A DNA stretch of 64,000 nucleotides, from contig CM043964.1 of the NCBI GenBank assembly GCA_014529385.2, forward strand, positions 135,223,420-135,287,419, in the 5' to 3' direction. Of the stretch, positions 11,413-21,795 are shown in pieces. Under the pieces are notes generated by a model that was not told the DNA's origin, ran no database searches, and was given only the letters and a program-made list of their open reading frames with translations. Within the stretch, counting starts at the first letter, position 1; the number at the start of each line of letters is the position of its first letter. The position numbers were made by a program, and so were the translations under genes. This stretch comes from Adiantum capillus-veneris. Its lineage: Eukaryota > Streptophyta > Polypodiopsida > Polypodiales > Pteridaceae.

Positions 11413-12280
11413 TCATGTAGAGCGCCGCTCTACAATCACCACCCGACCATCTCTGTAAAAGGCCATCTTCCCCTTCTCCCTTGCCGCTTGAATCTCGGGC
11501 ATTACTTCTCTCATATGCGCAAGTTGTGAGAGAGTGAGGTCATCGCCTAAGAAAATACCTGTCTTCTTGAGAGTAGGTCTCTTCCTCAAGAATTCCTTCT
11601 TCTCTTCCAATGAAGGGAAGCGTAGTATGAGAGCTCTTTCCTTTGAAGATTCTCCGGGGCCCTCACTCTTCTTGCCCACTCTCCATGCCTTTGTGTGTGA
11701 AGGCTTCTCCACCCCCATCATTGATGTGAGGCTTGTGACCTCTTTTTCCACATTGTTTATGTCCTTGAGGCCGGTTACCCTCACATGTAGAGCCCGCACC
11801 CTCCTTCTTTGTTCCTCTTCGAGGGTCATGTTGATAAGAGTGGGTGTACAAGGAGCTTCCTTACCTTTCCCTTTCTTGGCAACCTCAATCCATTTTTCGG
11901 CCTCCTCTACTTTCTTTTGTGTTTCGGATATGACCGCGGCCCATGACTTCTTCTCCTCATTGATGTTGTCAATTTCTTCCCTCAAAGAGGGCTGAAATTC
12001 CCCCTCTTCAAGCCCATTTTTTGACCGTGTTTCCAACACTTCTTTGTGGAGGTCCAAAATGCTATTCTCCAACGTGGCGATCTTGTTGAGAAGATGATCC
12101 TTCTCGTCCTTCCACCTCTTCTCCTTTTCTTCATTTTCTCGGAGGAAAACGGTCTTCGCGTTCCTCCAATCTTCCATCTCTTTTCTCCATGCTTTCATTT
12201 CCAATTCAATGATGGAAATTCGTTTGGAGTGAAGCATATATTTGAGTTTGCTTGTTGCCATAGGTGAGGTTGGGGATGAC

Positions 12281-12282
<2 letters not shown>
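11413..12282 (-). CDS. LINE ORF1: RNA-binding coiled-coil protein
   Basis: I take ATG 12282 (MSSPTSPMATSKLKYM) as start, because farther upstream the frame only translates the (GA)n tract; ATG 12261 is an alternative. The 289 residues are highly charged. Residues about 20-110 are rich in Glu, Lys and Leu with heptad spacing (EEKEKRWKDEKDHLLNKIAT), a coiled coil. About 150-240 hold a segment like the RNA-recognition fold of L1 ORF1p (VRALHVRVTGLKDI, ERALILRFPSLEEK). The end resembles the C-terminal domain (MREVMPEIQAAREKGKMAFYRDGRVVIV). In L1 elements this protein forms trimers that coat the LINE RNA. It lies 24 bases before ORF2 and is intact. A diverged copy of its N-terminal part is at 38.69-39.0 kb. 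Confidence 0.85.
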
Positions 12283-12328
<46 letters not shown>

Positions 12329-12369
12329 AGGATTGATGTTTCTAAAGTGCAGAAAATGCAGCAAACCCT

Positions 12370-12500
12370 AAAACGCAGATCTGTCCAACAACCCAAAAAA
12401 AAATAAAAAAAATAAAAAAAATCGCGAACCCTAAAATACAGGTCGCGAGCCCTAAAAACAGGTCGCGAACCCTAAAATACAGCAGCGAACCCTAAACGAA
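12370..12500 (-). repeat. LINE 5' UTR tandem repeats
   Basis: The plus strand holds four imperfect copies of CGCGAACCCTAAAATACAG, spaced by about 22-28 bases, between 12360 and 12500. 5' UTR repeats often serve as promoter units in LINEs. The CCCTAAA core equals the plant telomere unit, but the copies are not arranged head to tail as in telomeres. Confidence 0.6.
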
Positions 12501-12508
12501 AGCATGGT

Positions 12509-12510
<2 letters not shown>

Positions 12511-12592
<82 letters not shown>

Positions 12593-12717
12593 GATGCGCG
12601 ACACAGAGTGACAGAATTCACCCCAGAGAGTATTGACCCAAACCTTGGCGCCCCTTTTGGTATTTCTTTATATTGCACCAACACAGTACAAGCCGGTACT
12701 CCAGACTCTGCACCTTC
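12511..12717 (-). repeat. Element B 3' LTR, piece 2
   Basis: After (GA)n (12511-12590) the sequence ACAGAATTCACCCCAGAGAGTATTG and onward matches 23470-23582. It holds the shared motif GGCGCCCCTTTTGGTATTTC at about 12648-12667. It ends at CCTTC (12713-12717), the target of element A. Confidence 0.85.
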
Positions 12718-14192
12718 TGAAACCGGCCTGTACTTCCAAAGAGGGCGGTAGACTTTAGACTTAAACCTTATTTGCTTTCACCCATTTAATTTGTCGCCCA
12801 CTTTACTTGTACTTTCAAGACACAACTAAGGGGAGAGGGATACAGGCTACTAGATTGCACCTGTATGAGAAGTCCGACACCAGATTGGTCCCTAACTTAG
12901 GCGCCCCTTTCGGTATTTCTTTATTGTTTAAAAGAGGGAATAAACGCTGTGGTTCCCTACAAGCTGCCCCGCACAAGCTTGGCTGAATTTCAACTGTTCC
13001 GGCCCGATTTCGGTAGCATAACTGTACTAGGACCCTTCACAGTCAGTATTCCCACGCATTGAATGACTTTCCCGACGTATACGGGCACTTTGCAAAACCT
13101 GGCGAGAATCTGCAGCACGCTGAATTCTCTGTTTTCAGCCCCGAAAATGCGCCAGATCACCTGTACAGCGGTCCCCTCGCGTCCCCGAACCTCCTGGGGG
13201 TATTAGGGACCGTTTAGGGCCAAAACCCTAAACCTGCAAAAATACACAGCAGGCTGTAATTTACTGTTTCGGGCTCCGTTTCACGTGCCGGTCGCATCCG
13301 TAGCAAGTCCTCGAGCTCCCGCACCTGTAAGGCTACTTGCCCTTTGAATCGGAAAAGATTTCTGGCGTGAAACCTCTCCGAATTCACCTGTACCTGCGGG
13401 GGATTAGCCGCTAGCTAATCCAGTACCTGTGCAAGAGGCTCTTGCCTCGGCAATCGCGCATGAACCCACACAACTGTACATTGGTCAATTGAAAAGCCCA
13501 CTAGAGGGGCATAACATACTGCCATAGGGGAGAGAGAGGGCAGTGCGTAGCGTGCAGGGCATCACTCCTGGCACCGCACTGTACATAGGAGGGAAAGGAA
13601 GCACTCCATAGCTCTTAACCTGTGACAGAAGCTTGAAAATGAGCCTCTTCCCTCTAAATTCAGCGCCACCTTCTCTTGCATGAGGAAAGTGCACAGAAAT
13701 GTGCCACTTGGCACATTTACAAGTCATTTCCCGTTTCGGGGTTGCCGCCTAAAAATCTCCCAACCGGTTGCCCAGTTGACTTCACGGCAGAGTAAGAAAA
13801 TGTTCCCCTTGTCATTCCGGAGGTAATGACGCAAACACGTTTTCAGGTCCCAAAATAGCAGTTCCCTAAATTTCAGGAGATGCTGCCATTGTATCTTTCT
13901 AGGTCATCTGACCCCCTTTGTACACTGCAGCCACACCCAAAACTGAAATGTAGCCTCTGTAGCAAAGGATTCCACTTTGGCTAGTCAATGACCTGACTTT
14001 GGCTAACCATAGTTCTTGTCCAACCTTAGTGCTCTCTTGCCCTCAGGCCTGGACTCCCTCTGAACAATTCCACACTAGCTATGCAATGCAGGGCGGTTAG
14101 ATTTCCCGAGGGGTGTTTCCAAAAGTGAAAGTAAATAAATAATAAGAAAGAAATCAACAAAAAGGATAGATAGTAGTCACACGTTGGTGACA
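12718..14192 (-). repeat. Element A 3' LTR (1475 bp)
   Basis: Plus strand TGAAACCGGCC...TTGGTGACA, so TGTCACC...GGTTTCA on the minus strand. It contains 13013-13112, about 100 bases that the 5' LTR lacks. Otherwise the two copies differ by scattered single changes only. Confidence 0.93.
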
Positions 14193-14773
14193 TACCCCCC
14201 TCTTGAAATCTCAAACGTCCTCGTTTGCATCTATGTCGTACATGCTCACAGTCAACACTGATGTATTCAACACCTGTCGACACATGTACGATACATACAT
14301 GCTCATTGTCAACCCTGGTGTATTCAACACCTCGTCGACACATGTATTGCTTGCGTGTGAACCCTGTCCCAATGACATAGTGGTAGCTTCGCACTCTGCC
14401 AGTGCTTTGAGTCACTAACTTTCCAATGACAAAATGGTAGCTACACATTTTGCCACTGTCTTATAGTACACGTTGGGCCCAGTAACACTTTCGAGCATAC
14501 CCAAACCGACAGTTTAAGAATGCAGTTACACATGTACCCTTTAATAGAAGCAATTACTGTATCCTTGACAAACTGACAAGAAATACTCACTTCTATAGCA
14601 CTAACCAAACTTTTGGACATTCCATAAGAGCAATTGCCAAACTGACAATCTGTACAGCTCTAACATTCATGTAACATGTATTTGATTTGAGCTCACTTTT
14701 AATACCATGTACATCATTTGTTTCAAAAGCCATTGTCACACTCACAATCCATGTAGCTTTGAAACTCAAGGGG
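14193..14773 (-). other. Element A polypurine tract and 3' untranslated part
   Basis: The minus strand reads TTTCAAGAGGGGGGTA directly before the LTR start TGTCACC, a typical polypurine primer for plus-strand synthesis; elements F and C/A share this tract almost exactly. Between it and the pol stop there is about 570 bases of non-coding sequence with an imperfect repeat of GTCAACnCTGnTGTATTCAACACC at 14250 and 14310. Confidence 0.8.
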
Positions 14774-15466
14774 TCAAGGTAGGTTGCAAATCGAAGGCTT
14801 CAAGGTAAAGTGATAACACAGTTGGTGACCTTGCAAGTTCACTTCTTCCATCCACTTAGCATCCATTGGTGGATAGTTTCTGAACTTTACCAAGTAACAC
14901 CTAGCAACCTTGCCTTTCACTTTTCTTTCTTTATGTGCCAAAATCTGTTCCGGGACCAAGATCTCGTCAAGTTCCTCGACTTCCGGCTGATCTTCAGCTG
15001 GCATATCCTTTGGCACATCACCCACATAGGGTCTGAGAAGACTCACATGAAACGCGTTGTGAATCTTCCAACTGTCAGGCAATTTCAGCCTATATGCAAC
15101 ATCACTGATTATGTCGCACACTTGAAAAGGCCCATAGTAACGCATGCTGAGCTTTGGAAACAGTATTTCCTTGCCCTTCATCTTCTTTAACCTTGCCTTT
15201 TCAAAGCGTAGAAGCACCCAATCACCAAGTGAAAATACCACTTCACGACGGTGACGATCAGCTGCTTTCTTTTGCTTTGCCTGAGTCTTTTCTAAGGCCA
15301 CTTTGACCTTCTTGTATATTTCATCCATGTCCTGAACATACTTATTTGCTTCAAATATCTTGTCCTTTGTATGTAGTATGGGAGGAACTTTCTTGCCACC
15401 TTCAACTATCTCAAAAGGTGCCTTGCCAGTTGATGAATGCACTGTATTATTGTATGCATACTCCAC
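14774..15466 (-). pseudogene. Element A pol C-terminal part: end of integrase and chromodomain
   Basis: This is the in-frame continuation of 15467-17578 behind a single TAG at 15467-15469. It starts VEYAYNNTVHSSTGKAPFE, the usual end of the gypsy integrase core, then holds the GPFQV and LPDSWKIHNAFHVSLLRPY motifs and finally a chromodomain (PEQILAHKERKVKGK, CYLVKFRNYPP, WMEE, about residues 165-212). Chromodomains of chromoviruses bind methylated histone H3 and steer integration to heterochromatin. Only the amber codon separates it from the rest of pol. Confidence 0.88.
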
Positions 15467-17578
15467 CTATGGCAAATACTGCTCCCACCTTCCTTTATGC
15501 TCTGACACGTAGCACTTTAGCAGATCTAGGACATTAGAATTTGCCTCTTCTGACTGCCCATCTGTTTGAGGATGAAATGACGAAGAGAATTTGAGCGTGG
15601 TGCCCATGTTCTCAAACAAGCCTCTCCAGAACAAACTTGTCATGCGTGGATCATGGTCGCTAACAATCGACTGTGGCATGCCATGATACTTGAAAATATT
15701 GCTCATAAACAAGCGTGCCATCTGATCTGGCTTTATCTTCTTCCTGACAGGAATAAAATGAGCCTGCTTGCTGAATCTGCAAATGATGGTCCAAATACCA
15801 TTGTTTCCTGTCTGCGTTCTCGGAAGATCAAAGATAAAATCCATAGCAATACTTTCCCATGGTTTATCTGGAATAGGTAGTGGTTGCAATAACCCTGGTG
15901 CCTTTTGCCTGTCAAACTTGACCTTCTGGCAAATTAGGTATTCTCGCACAAAGGCATCCACATCTCTTCTCAATGTAGGCCAGTAGAAGAATGTCTCAAC
16001 CGCTTTAACTGTAGCATCGATACCACGATGCCCTGCATACGGTGGGACATGACTCTCTTCCATAACTTTGCATCGCAATGGCTTTGTGACACACAATCTG
16101 CCATGCATCATCATGAACCCATCTTTGAGAAGATAGTGTTCATGACGTTGTCCATCCATTAGCTGCTCGAAGACCCTTGCAAAATCTTCATCATTTGCAT
16201 ACTGTTCCCTCATATCATCAAGTTCATGATGATAAGGAATTGACACAGCTGAAATTTGTGGCTTCCTTGACAAGGCATCAGCCACAACGTTCTTCTTGCC
16301 TTCCACATGCACAATCTGAAAGTGGAACATGGACAAGATATTTGCCCATCGCATATGCTTCTCAGATAACTTTGCCTGTGTCAAGAAGTATCGCAAGGTC
16401 TGATGGTCCGTTTGGACAACAAAGTCTTCACCTAGCAGGTAGTGTTTCCAACTTAAGAGCGCATGAATTGCGGCCTGCAGTTCTTTTTTATAGACTTGCA
16501 TAGTCTTTTCTGGCCCTTGCAAGATTCTACTCTCATAGGCTACTACCCTGCCATCTTGCATTAGCACTGCACCAATGCTACTACCGCAGGCGTCGCACTG
16601 GACCACAAATGACTTCCTAAGATCTGGCAACACAATGACTGGATCTGAAGTCATCTTTTCCTTTAAGAGATTAAAATCTGAAATCTCTTTCTGTGTCCAT
16701 CTAAAGGTGACTGCCTTCTTTTGAAGAGCATGTAAAGGTGAAGCAATCTCAACGAAATTTCGGATAAACCTTCTGTAATAGGAGCATAGTCCCAAGAAAC
16801 TTCGGACATCGTGCATCGTCTTCAAATCTGGCCATGACTTGATCGCTTCAACTTTTGCAGGCTCCATTCTGACACCATCCTTTGAGACAATGTGTCCAAG
16901 AAAATGAATCTCTTCCAGAAAAAATTCACTTTTCTTTGCATTGATGAGCAACCTATGACTGCGTAGCTCTTTGAACACAATGGCCAAGTGATGCCTATGC
17001 TCCTCTTCATTCTTTGAGTAGACTATCATGTCATCAAAGAATGTACCAACAAACTGCTGATGTGGACGGAAAATTCTGTCCATCATCCTATTGAACATAG
17101 CAGGAGCATTTGTGAGACCAAAGGGCATCACTAAAAATTCGTAAAGGCCAAACGTTGTTCTAAAAGCAGTCTTGTGCACATCCTCTGATCTAATGCGGAT
17201 CTGATGGTACCCACTCTTTAGATCTATCCTGCTAAACATAGCTGGTCCTTCTAATTTGTCCAGGATATCATCAATTCTAGGTATAGGGAACCTTTTCTTG
17301 ATGGTATTCTTGTTCAGTGCACGGTAGTCGATGCACATACGCCATGAGCCATCCTTTTTCTGCACCAACAACACTGGAGAACAGAATGGGGATGAACTGG
17401 GCTGAATCAGCCCCTTTTCTAACAGCTCCTGTACTTGGCCCATTATCTCTTTCTGCTGAGCCGCACTAACCATGTACGGAGGCTTATTTGGTGGGCTACT
17501 GCCTGGCACCAAATCTATCGCATGGTCCTTGGGTCTCTGGCGGTAATTGAGACAGTAATGAATCGGAAAAACAGTCAC
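15467..17578 (-). pseudogene. Element A pol: reverse transcriptase, RNase H, integrase
   Basis: Domain order is that of Ty3/gypsy. Reverse transcriptase has KKDGSWRMCIDYRALN, IDLKSGYHQIRI and the catalytic FFDDMIVYS (about residues 180-188). RNase H has VVQCDACGSSIGAVL and TDHQTLRYFLTQ. Integrase has HVPPYAGHRG, MDFIFDLP, VSDHDPRM and HPQTDGQSEEAN, so D, D and E are present. In the zinc finger the expected C-x2-C reads YLIC, so the first Cys is lost, a change that G-to-A would give. The frame differs by one base from the protease frame, the shift lying near 17535-17541 (about GCCAGAGACCC). It ends at TAG 15467-15469, after which the same frame goes on. Confidence 0.93.
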
Positions 17579-17939
17579 TATACTGTTGTAAAAATATTGA
17601 CCTTTCTTTATCTAGCACAGATAAATTTGATTCATCACAATCGGACACTTCACGTGTAAAAACCAAGTACGCAGAAAGATGCTTTTTCATTACAGAAGTA
17701 ATAGCAGAAGCTGATACAGTGGGAATAGACTCCCCTTTAAGCTTTACATCCAGAATGTGAGTCTTTCCCTTGCTCTGTACAGTGATCTTTTTGTTGTAGG
17801 CATCCATGATTCCCTGTACACGAAATAACCAAGGAATACCTAACAACACATCACATCCGTCCAGTGGCATGATGTAAAATTCTTCAGCATCTACATAGGA
17901 CTGGATATGTAGGCGCAACTTTCCGATGATGGGTGTCAC
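17496..17939 (-). pseudogene. Element A protease C-terminal half and linker
   Basis: It continues the gag-protease frame after a TAG at 17943-17945. It contains EFYIMPLDGCDVLLGIPWL, the second conserved part of retroviral-type aspartic proteases (the hydrophobic-DVLLG motif), then a linker to reverse transcriptase. The frame runs past the one-base shift into pol and ends in shadow sequence. The active-site half is in the neighbouring entry. Confidence 0.85.
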
Positions 17940-17942
17940 AGC

Positions 17943-19824
17943 CTATGTATGGCCAGGACATGCCAAACCTGCCTCTGCTGTATACCCCATCTCTTCAGGT
18001 CTGATTCCCAACTTTGAAGCCAATTCTGGGGAAATGAAGTTGGCTTTGGCACCTGGATCAAAGAAGATAAGCATTGTTTGATCCCTGACCTTTCCCCATG
18101 CTCTGCAAAGCTCACTTGCATCTGAATTTGGCTTGTCGCCCACCATATTTGGCACTAGACCAGCCATGGGCTTCTTTCCTTTCTTGTCCTCCTTGTCTTC
18201 AGAATCAGCTGGCCTTTTCTTTGTAGGACAATTGTAAGCAATGTGGTCAGGCTGCTCACATATGAAGCATTTGTTCTCTGACCTCAAGACCTTCTTTTGC
18301 TCTTCCGACTTGCGAGGAAAACGTCTTTTCCATTTCTTCGCTGGTCCCTTTTCTGATTTAGCCGCAGCTTTGTCTTTCCCTGTGTTGGTTGGCTCCTGAA
18401 TCACTTTAGGAACCTCCTTGGGAACATACTTCTTCGCTGAATTTTTCTTGGCTGATCCTTCCTTGACACGAGTATTGAATTCACAATCTTCTCCCTTGAG
18501 CAAACCATTGCCAGTGTTTGCTACCTCGATGAGCTGCATCAAAGTAGTGACTTTGGTCTTCGTGCAGTACTTTCTCAATCCTTTGGGTAGGCCACAACAG
18601 TATTTTTCAATCTGTTCTGTCAATGGTACAAACCTATAGGAAGTTACTGGAAGTAGAGCTTTCCAAAACTTCCGATTGTAATCATCCAGATTCTTGCAAG
18701 TGGCAACATTAAGCTGGTGCCATTCTGTCATGACATCTGCTTGAAAGTCATCAGATAACCATGCTGCTGCAAAAATCTGCTTGAAGTAAATCCATGTGGA
18801 CGGAGCTTGCCCTTGCAGCAATAAAGTTGTCCACCATTGTCCCGCATTCCCTGTCAAGAAAGTGGCTGCCTTACGGACCTTTGAAGCCTTTGTAAAGTTT
18901 CCCCCTGCATAGGCCTTGTCAAACTGCTGGAGGAATGAGAGAGCCTTCTTCCTGTCATCAAACCCTGTAAAGGTCGTGAATGTCACACCTTTGCCACCTT
19001 CTTTGTACGGAGTTGGCCTCTCCAGTGGCGTTAAGTTGTCATATGGAAGTGACTGAAACATGGGAACATTGGTAGGGTTCATTTGTGTTCCCTGACCGCA
19101 ATTAAGTTGACCTGGAAATGCCATATTTGGCTGCTGATTTGTAATTCCAGCCATACCAAAATTTGCTTGTGGCATCCCAAATTGGCCCTGAGTGCTTTGA
19201 AACCCTGGTAGCATGCTCGTGACACCATACATGGGGTTAGACATCATCGTTTGAGCACCCCCGAACACTGTTCCTGGCGTGTAAAACTGATTTCCAGGTG
19301 CATGACCAGCCATGCTCTGGAATACCGATCCACCTCAAAAATAGCCAAGGTGTACTGAAGGTGGTGGGAAGACTTGTTGCATAGCCTGTAGGTTGCTTCC
19401 CTGCTCATTAGAACCAGCTATAGGCTGCTGAAAAGTGGCTGGCTGAACTGGTACAGCTTGAAAGACTGGCATCTCAGCCACCTGTTCTTGAACCTTAGGC
19501 ACAGGTTATGGAGACCGCATATTCTCCGTCAAGTGTACAGGTGTTTCCATTGACTCTGCAGTATGAATCACCTGTGCTTGAGCCTTAACAGGCTTTTGAA
19601 TATGATCTAGTGACCCAACTTGCTGAGACAGAAGAGAAGGTTGCAAAAAGGCTAAAAACCTCTGATTCTGCATTACTTGTGTGAACATAGCCACAGCAGT
19701 AGCCAACTTGGTCCTGAATATATCATCATTCGTCTGTGGTGGTCTTGAAGACTCACCCACTTCATGTGTGTTGACCCTGCGAAGAGGAAACCTCTTCAGT
19801 CACATCATCTTGTCTGTCAGCCAT
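17943..19824 (-). pseudogene. Element A gag and start of protease, broken
   Basis: Gag starts at ATG 19824 (MADRQDDVTEEVSSS), about 90 bases behind the PBS. A frameshift near 19765, TAA at 19506-19508 and TGA at 19335-19337 break the N-terminal half. The rest, 19313-17943, is open. It has VTFTTFTGFDDRKKALSFLQ and GNAGQWWTTLL, the capsid family motifs, and a zinc knuckle CFICEQPDHIAYNC (C-x2-C-x4-H-x4-C). It then has the protease active-site region FFDPGAKANFISPEL, where the usual D-S-G reads D-P-G. The frame stops at TAG 17943-17945. Gag would form the particle and bind RNA; the protease would cleave the polyprotein. Confidence 0.9.
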
Positions 19825-19911
19825 AATTGCAATTCTTGTGTCTGGTCTATGATCCCCTGTGTCTTCAAGCCCAAACTGACCAAGGCTCACTTCTATGGGA
19901 AAAAGTGATTT

Positions 19912-19930
19912 AATCCCGGCGACGGAACGA
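19912..19930 (-). promoter_or_regulatory. Primer binding site of element A (tRNA-Glu type)
   Basis: On the minus strand the LTR end GGTTTCA is followed by TCGTTCCGTCGCCGGGAT. The related site of element C at 24569 is TGGTTCCATCGCCGGGAT. Both fit the complement of a plant tRNA-Glu 3' end (recalled as ...CCCGGCAACGGAACCA) with few mismatches. The second base, usually G, is C in element A. Confidence 0.65.
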
Positions 19931-21305
19931 TGAAACCGGCCTGTACTTTCAAAAAGGGCGGTAGACTTTAGACTTTAACCTTATTTGCTTTCACCCATTT
20001 AATTTGTCGCCCACTTTATCTGTACTTTCAAGACACAACTAAGGGGAGAGGGATACAGGCTACTAGATTGCACCTGTATGAGAAGACCGACACCAGATTG
20101 GCCCCTAACTTAGGCGCCCCTTTTGGTATTTCTTTATTGTTTAAAAGAGGGAATAAACGCTGTGGTTCCTTACAAGCTGCCCCGCACAAGCTTGGCTGAA
20201 TTACAACTGTTCCGGCCCGATTTCGCAGCACGCTGAATTCTCTGTTTTTAGCCCCGAAAATGCGTCAGATCACCTGTACAACGGTCCCCTCGCGTCCCCG
20301 AACCTCTTGGGGGTATTAGGGACCGTTTAGGGCCAAAACCCTAAACCTGCAAAATACACAGCAGGCTGTAATTTACTGTTTCGGGCTCCGTTTCGCGTGC
20401 CGGTCGCATCCGTAGCAAGTCCTCGAGCTCCCGCACCTGTAAGGCTACTTGCCCTTTGAATCGGACGAGATTTCTGGCGTGAAACCTCTCCGAATTCACC
20501 TGTACCTGCGGGGGATTAGCCACTAGCTAATCCAGTACGTGTGCAAGAGGCTCTTGCCTCGGCAATCGTGCATGAACCCACACAACTGTACATTGGTCAA
20601 TTGAAAAGCCCACTAGAGGGGCATAACGTACTGCCATAGGGGAGAGAGAGGGCAGTGCGTAGCGTGCAGGGCATCACTCCTGGCACCGCATTGTGCATAG
20701 GAGGGAAAGGAAGCACTCCATAGCTCTTAACCTGTGACAGAAGCTTGAAAATGAGCCTCTTCCCTCTAAATTCAGCGCCACCTTCTCTTGCATGAGGAAA
20801 GTGCATAGAAATGTGCCACTTGGCACATTTACAAGTCATTTCCCGTTTCGGGGTTGCCGCCTAAAAATCTCCCAACCGGTTGCCTAGTTGACTTCACGGC
20901 AGAGTAAGAAAATGTTCCCCTTGTCATTCCGGAGGTAATGACGCAAACACATTTTCAGGTCCCAAAATAGCAGTTCCCTAAATTTTAGGAGATGCTGCCA
21001 ATGTATCTTTCTAGGTCATCTGACCCCCTTTGTACACTGCAGCCACACCCAAAACTGAAATGTAGCCTCTGTAGCAAAGGATTCCACTTTGGCTAGTCAA
21101 TAACCCCACTTTGGCTAACCATAGTCCTTGTCTAACCTTAGTGCTCTCTTGCCCTCAGGCGTGGACTCCCTCTGAACAGTTCCACACTAGCTATGCAATG
21201 TAGGGCAGTTAGATTTCCGGAGGGGTGTTTCCAAAAAGTGAAAGTAAATAAATAATAAGAAAGAAATCAACAAAAAGGATAGATAGTAGTCACACGCTGG
21301 TGACA
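19931..21305 (-). repeat. Element A 5' LTR (1375 bp)
   Basis: Copy of 12718-14192 that lacks about 100 bases after ...GGCCCGATTTCG (20224). The shared motif GGCGCCCCTTTTGGTATTTC is at 20113-20132. It ends GCTGGTGACA, followed by the TSD CCTTC. Confidence 0.93.
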
Positions 21306-21795
21306 CCTTCTCCAGGAAGCATGCCAGAGAATGAGCCCTAACCTTATATTTAAAGGCCCTTGGCCTAAAAAGCAGTTTACAGTAAAAAGCCTTCAAACTT
21401 AAAAGCATCTGGTTCAAAAGCAAAGCCAAAAAGCAGCCAGCGCAAAACGCGGAAATCCGTAGAGCCTGCCACGTCATCAGCCAGCGCAAAACGCGAAAAT
21501 CCGTACAGCCTGCCACGCCATCAGCCAGCGTAAAACGCGAAAATCCGTATAGCCTACCACGCCATCATGTCAACGCAATTTTCGAAATTCTGCCACGTCA
21601 TCAGTTTGTGTGTGTGTGCGCAGTTCCTGCTTTATTTTAATCCTTTGTCACTTGGGGCCCCATCGAACGGGGTCCCCATAAGTTGGTAGGACTTCTTCTT
21701 TTGTTACTTGTCCTTCTTAGGGTTTAGGCCCCTCGGCGGACATCTGCAAGTTGACTCCATTCTTCAGGGCTTTGACACGTCAACAGTTTGTTAGA
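21306..21795 (-). repeat. Element B 3' LTR, piece 3
   Basis: It matches 23583-24028. It carries tandem copies of a 37-base word (CAGCCAGCGCAAAACGCGgAAATCCGTACAGCCTgCCACG type) at about 21470-21570, one copy more than in the 5' LTR. The outer end reads GTTTGTTAGA instead of GTTTGTTACA. Confidence 0.88.

Larger units (their letters stand above)
12718..21305 (-). mobile_element. Element A: complete chromodomain Ty3/gypsy retrotransposon, TSD CCTTC
   Basis: The element is 8.6 kb in minus orientation: 5' LTR 19931-21305, PBS of tRNA-Glu type at about 19913-19930, gag, protease, reverse transcriptase, RNase H, integrase and chromodomain (19824-14774), a polypurine tract at about 14193-14205, and 3' LTR 12718-14192. 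The 5-bp duplication CCTTC is at 12713-12717 and 21306-21310. The uninterrupted target is present at 23570-23600 in the 5' LTR of B. Open frames are broken by a few stops and frameshifts only, so the insertion is recent. Confidence 0.95.

Noticed and set aside
8383-11995. Plus-strand open frames inside the LINE (8383-8589, 8938-9210, 11534-11995 and others)
   Set aside because: They are antisense shadows of LINE ORF1 and ORF2 without motifs of their own.
12370-12500. CCCTAAA words as an interstitial telomere
   Set aside because: The words are separated by other bases in a 22-28-base repeat of the LINE 5' UTR, not a head-to-tail telomere array.
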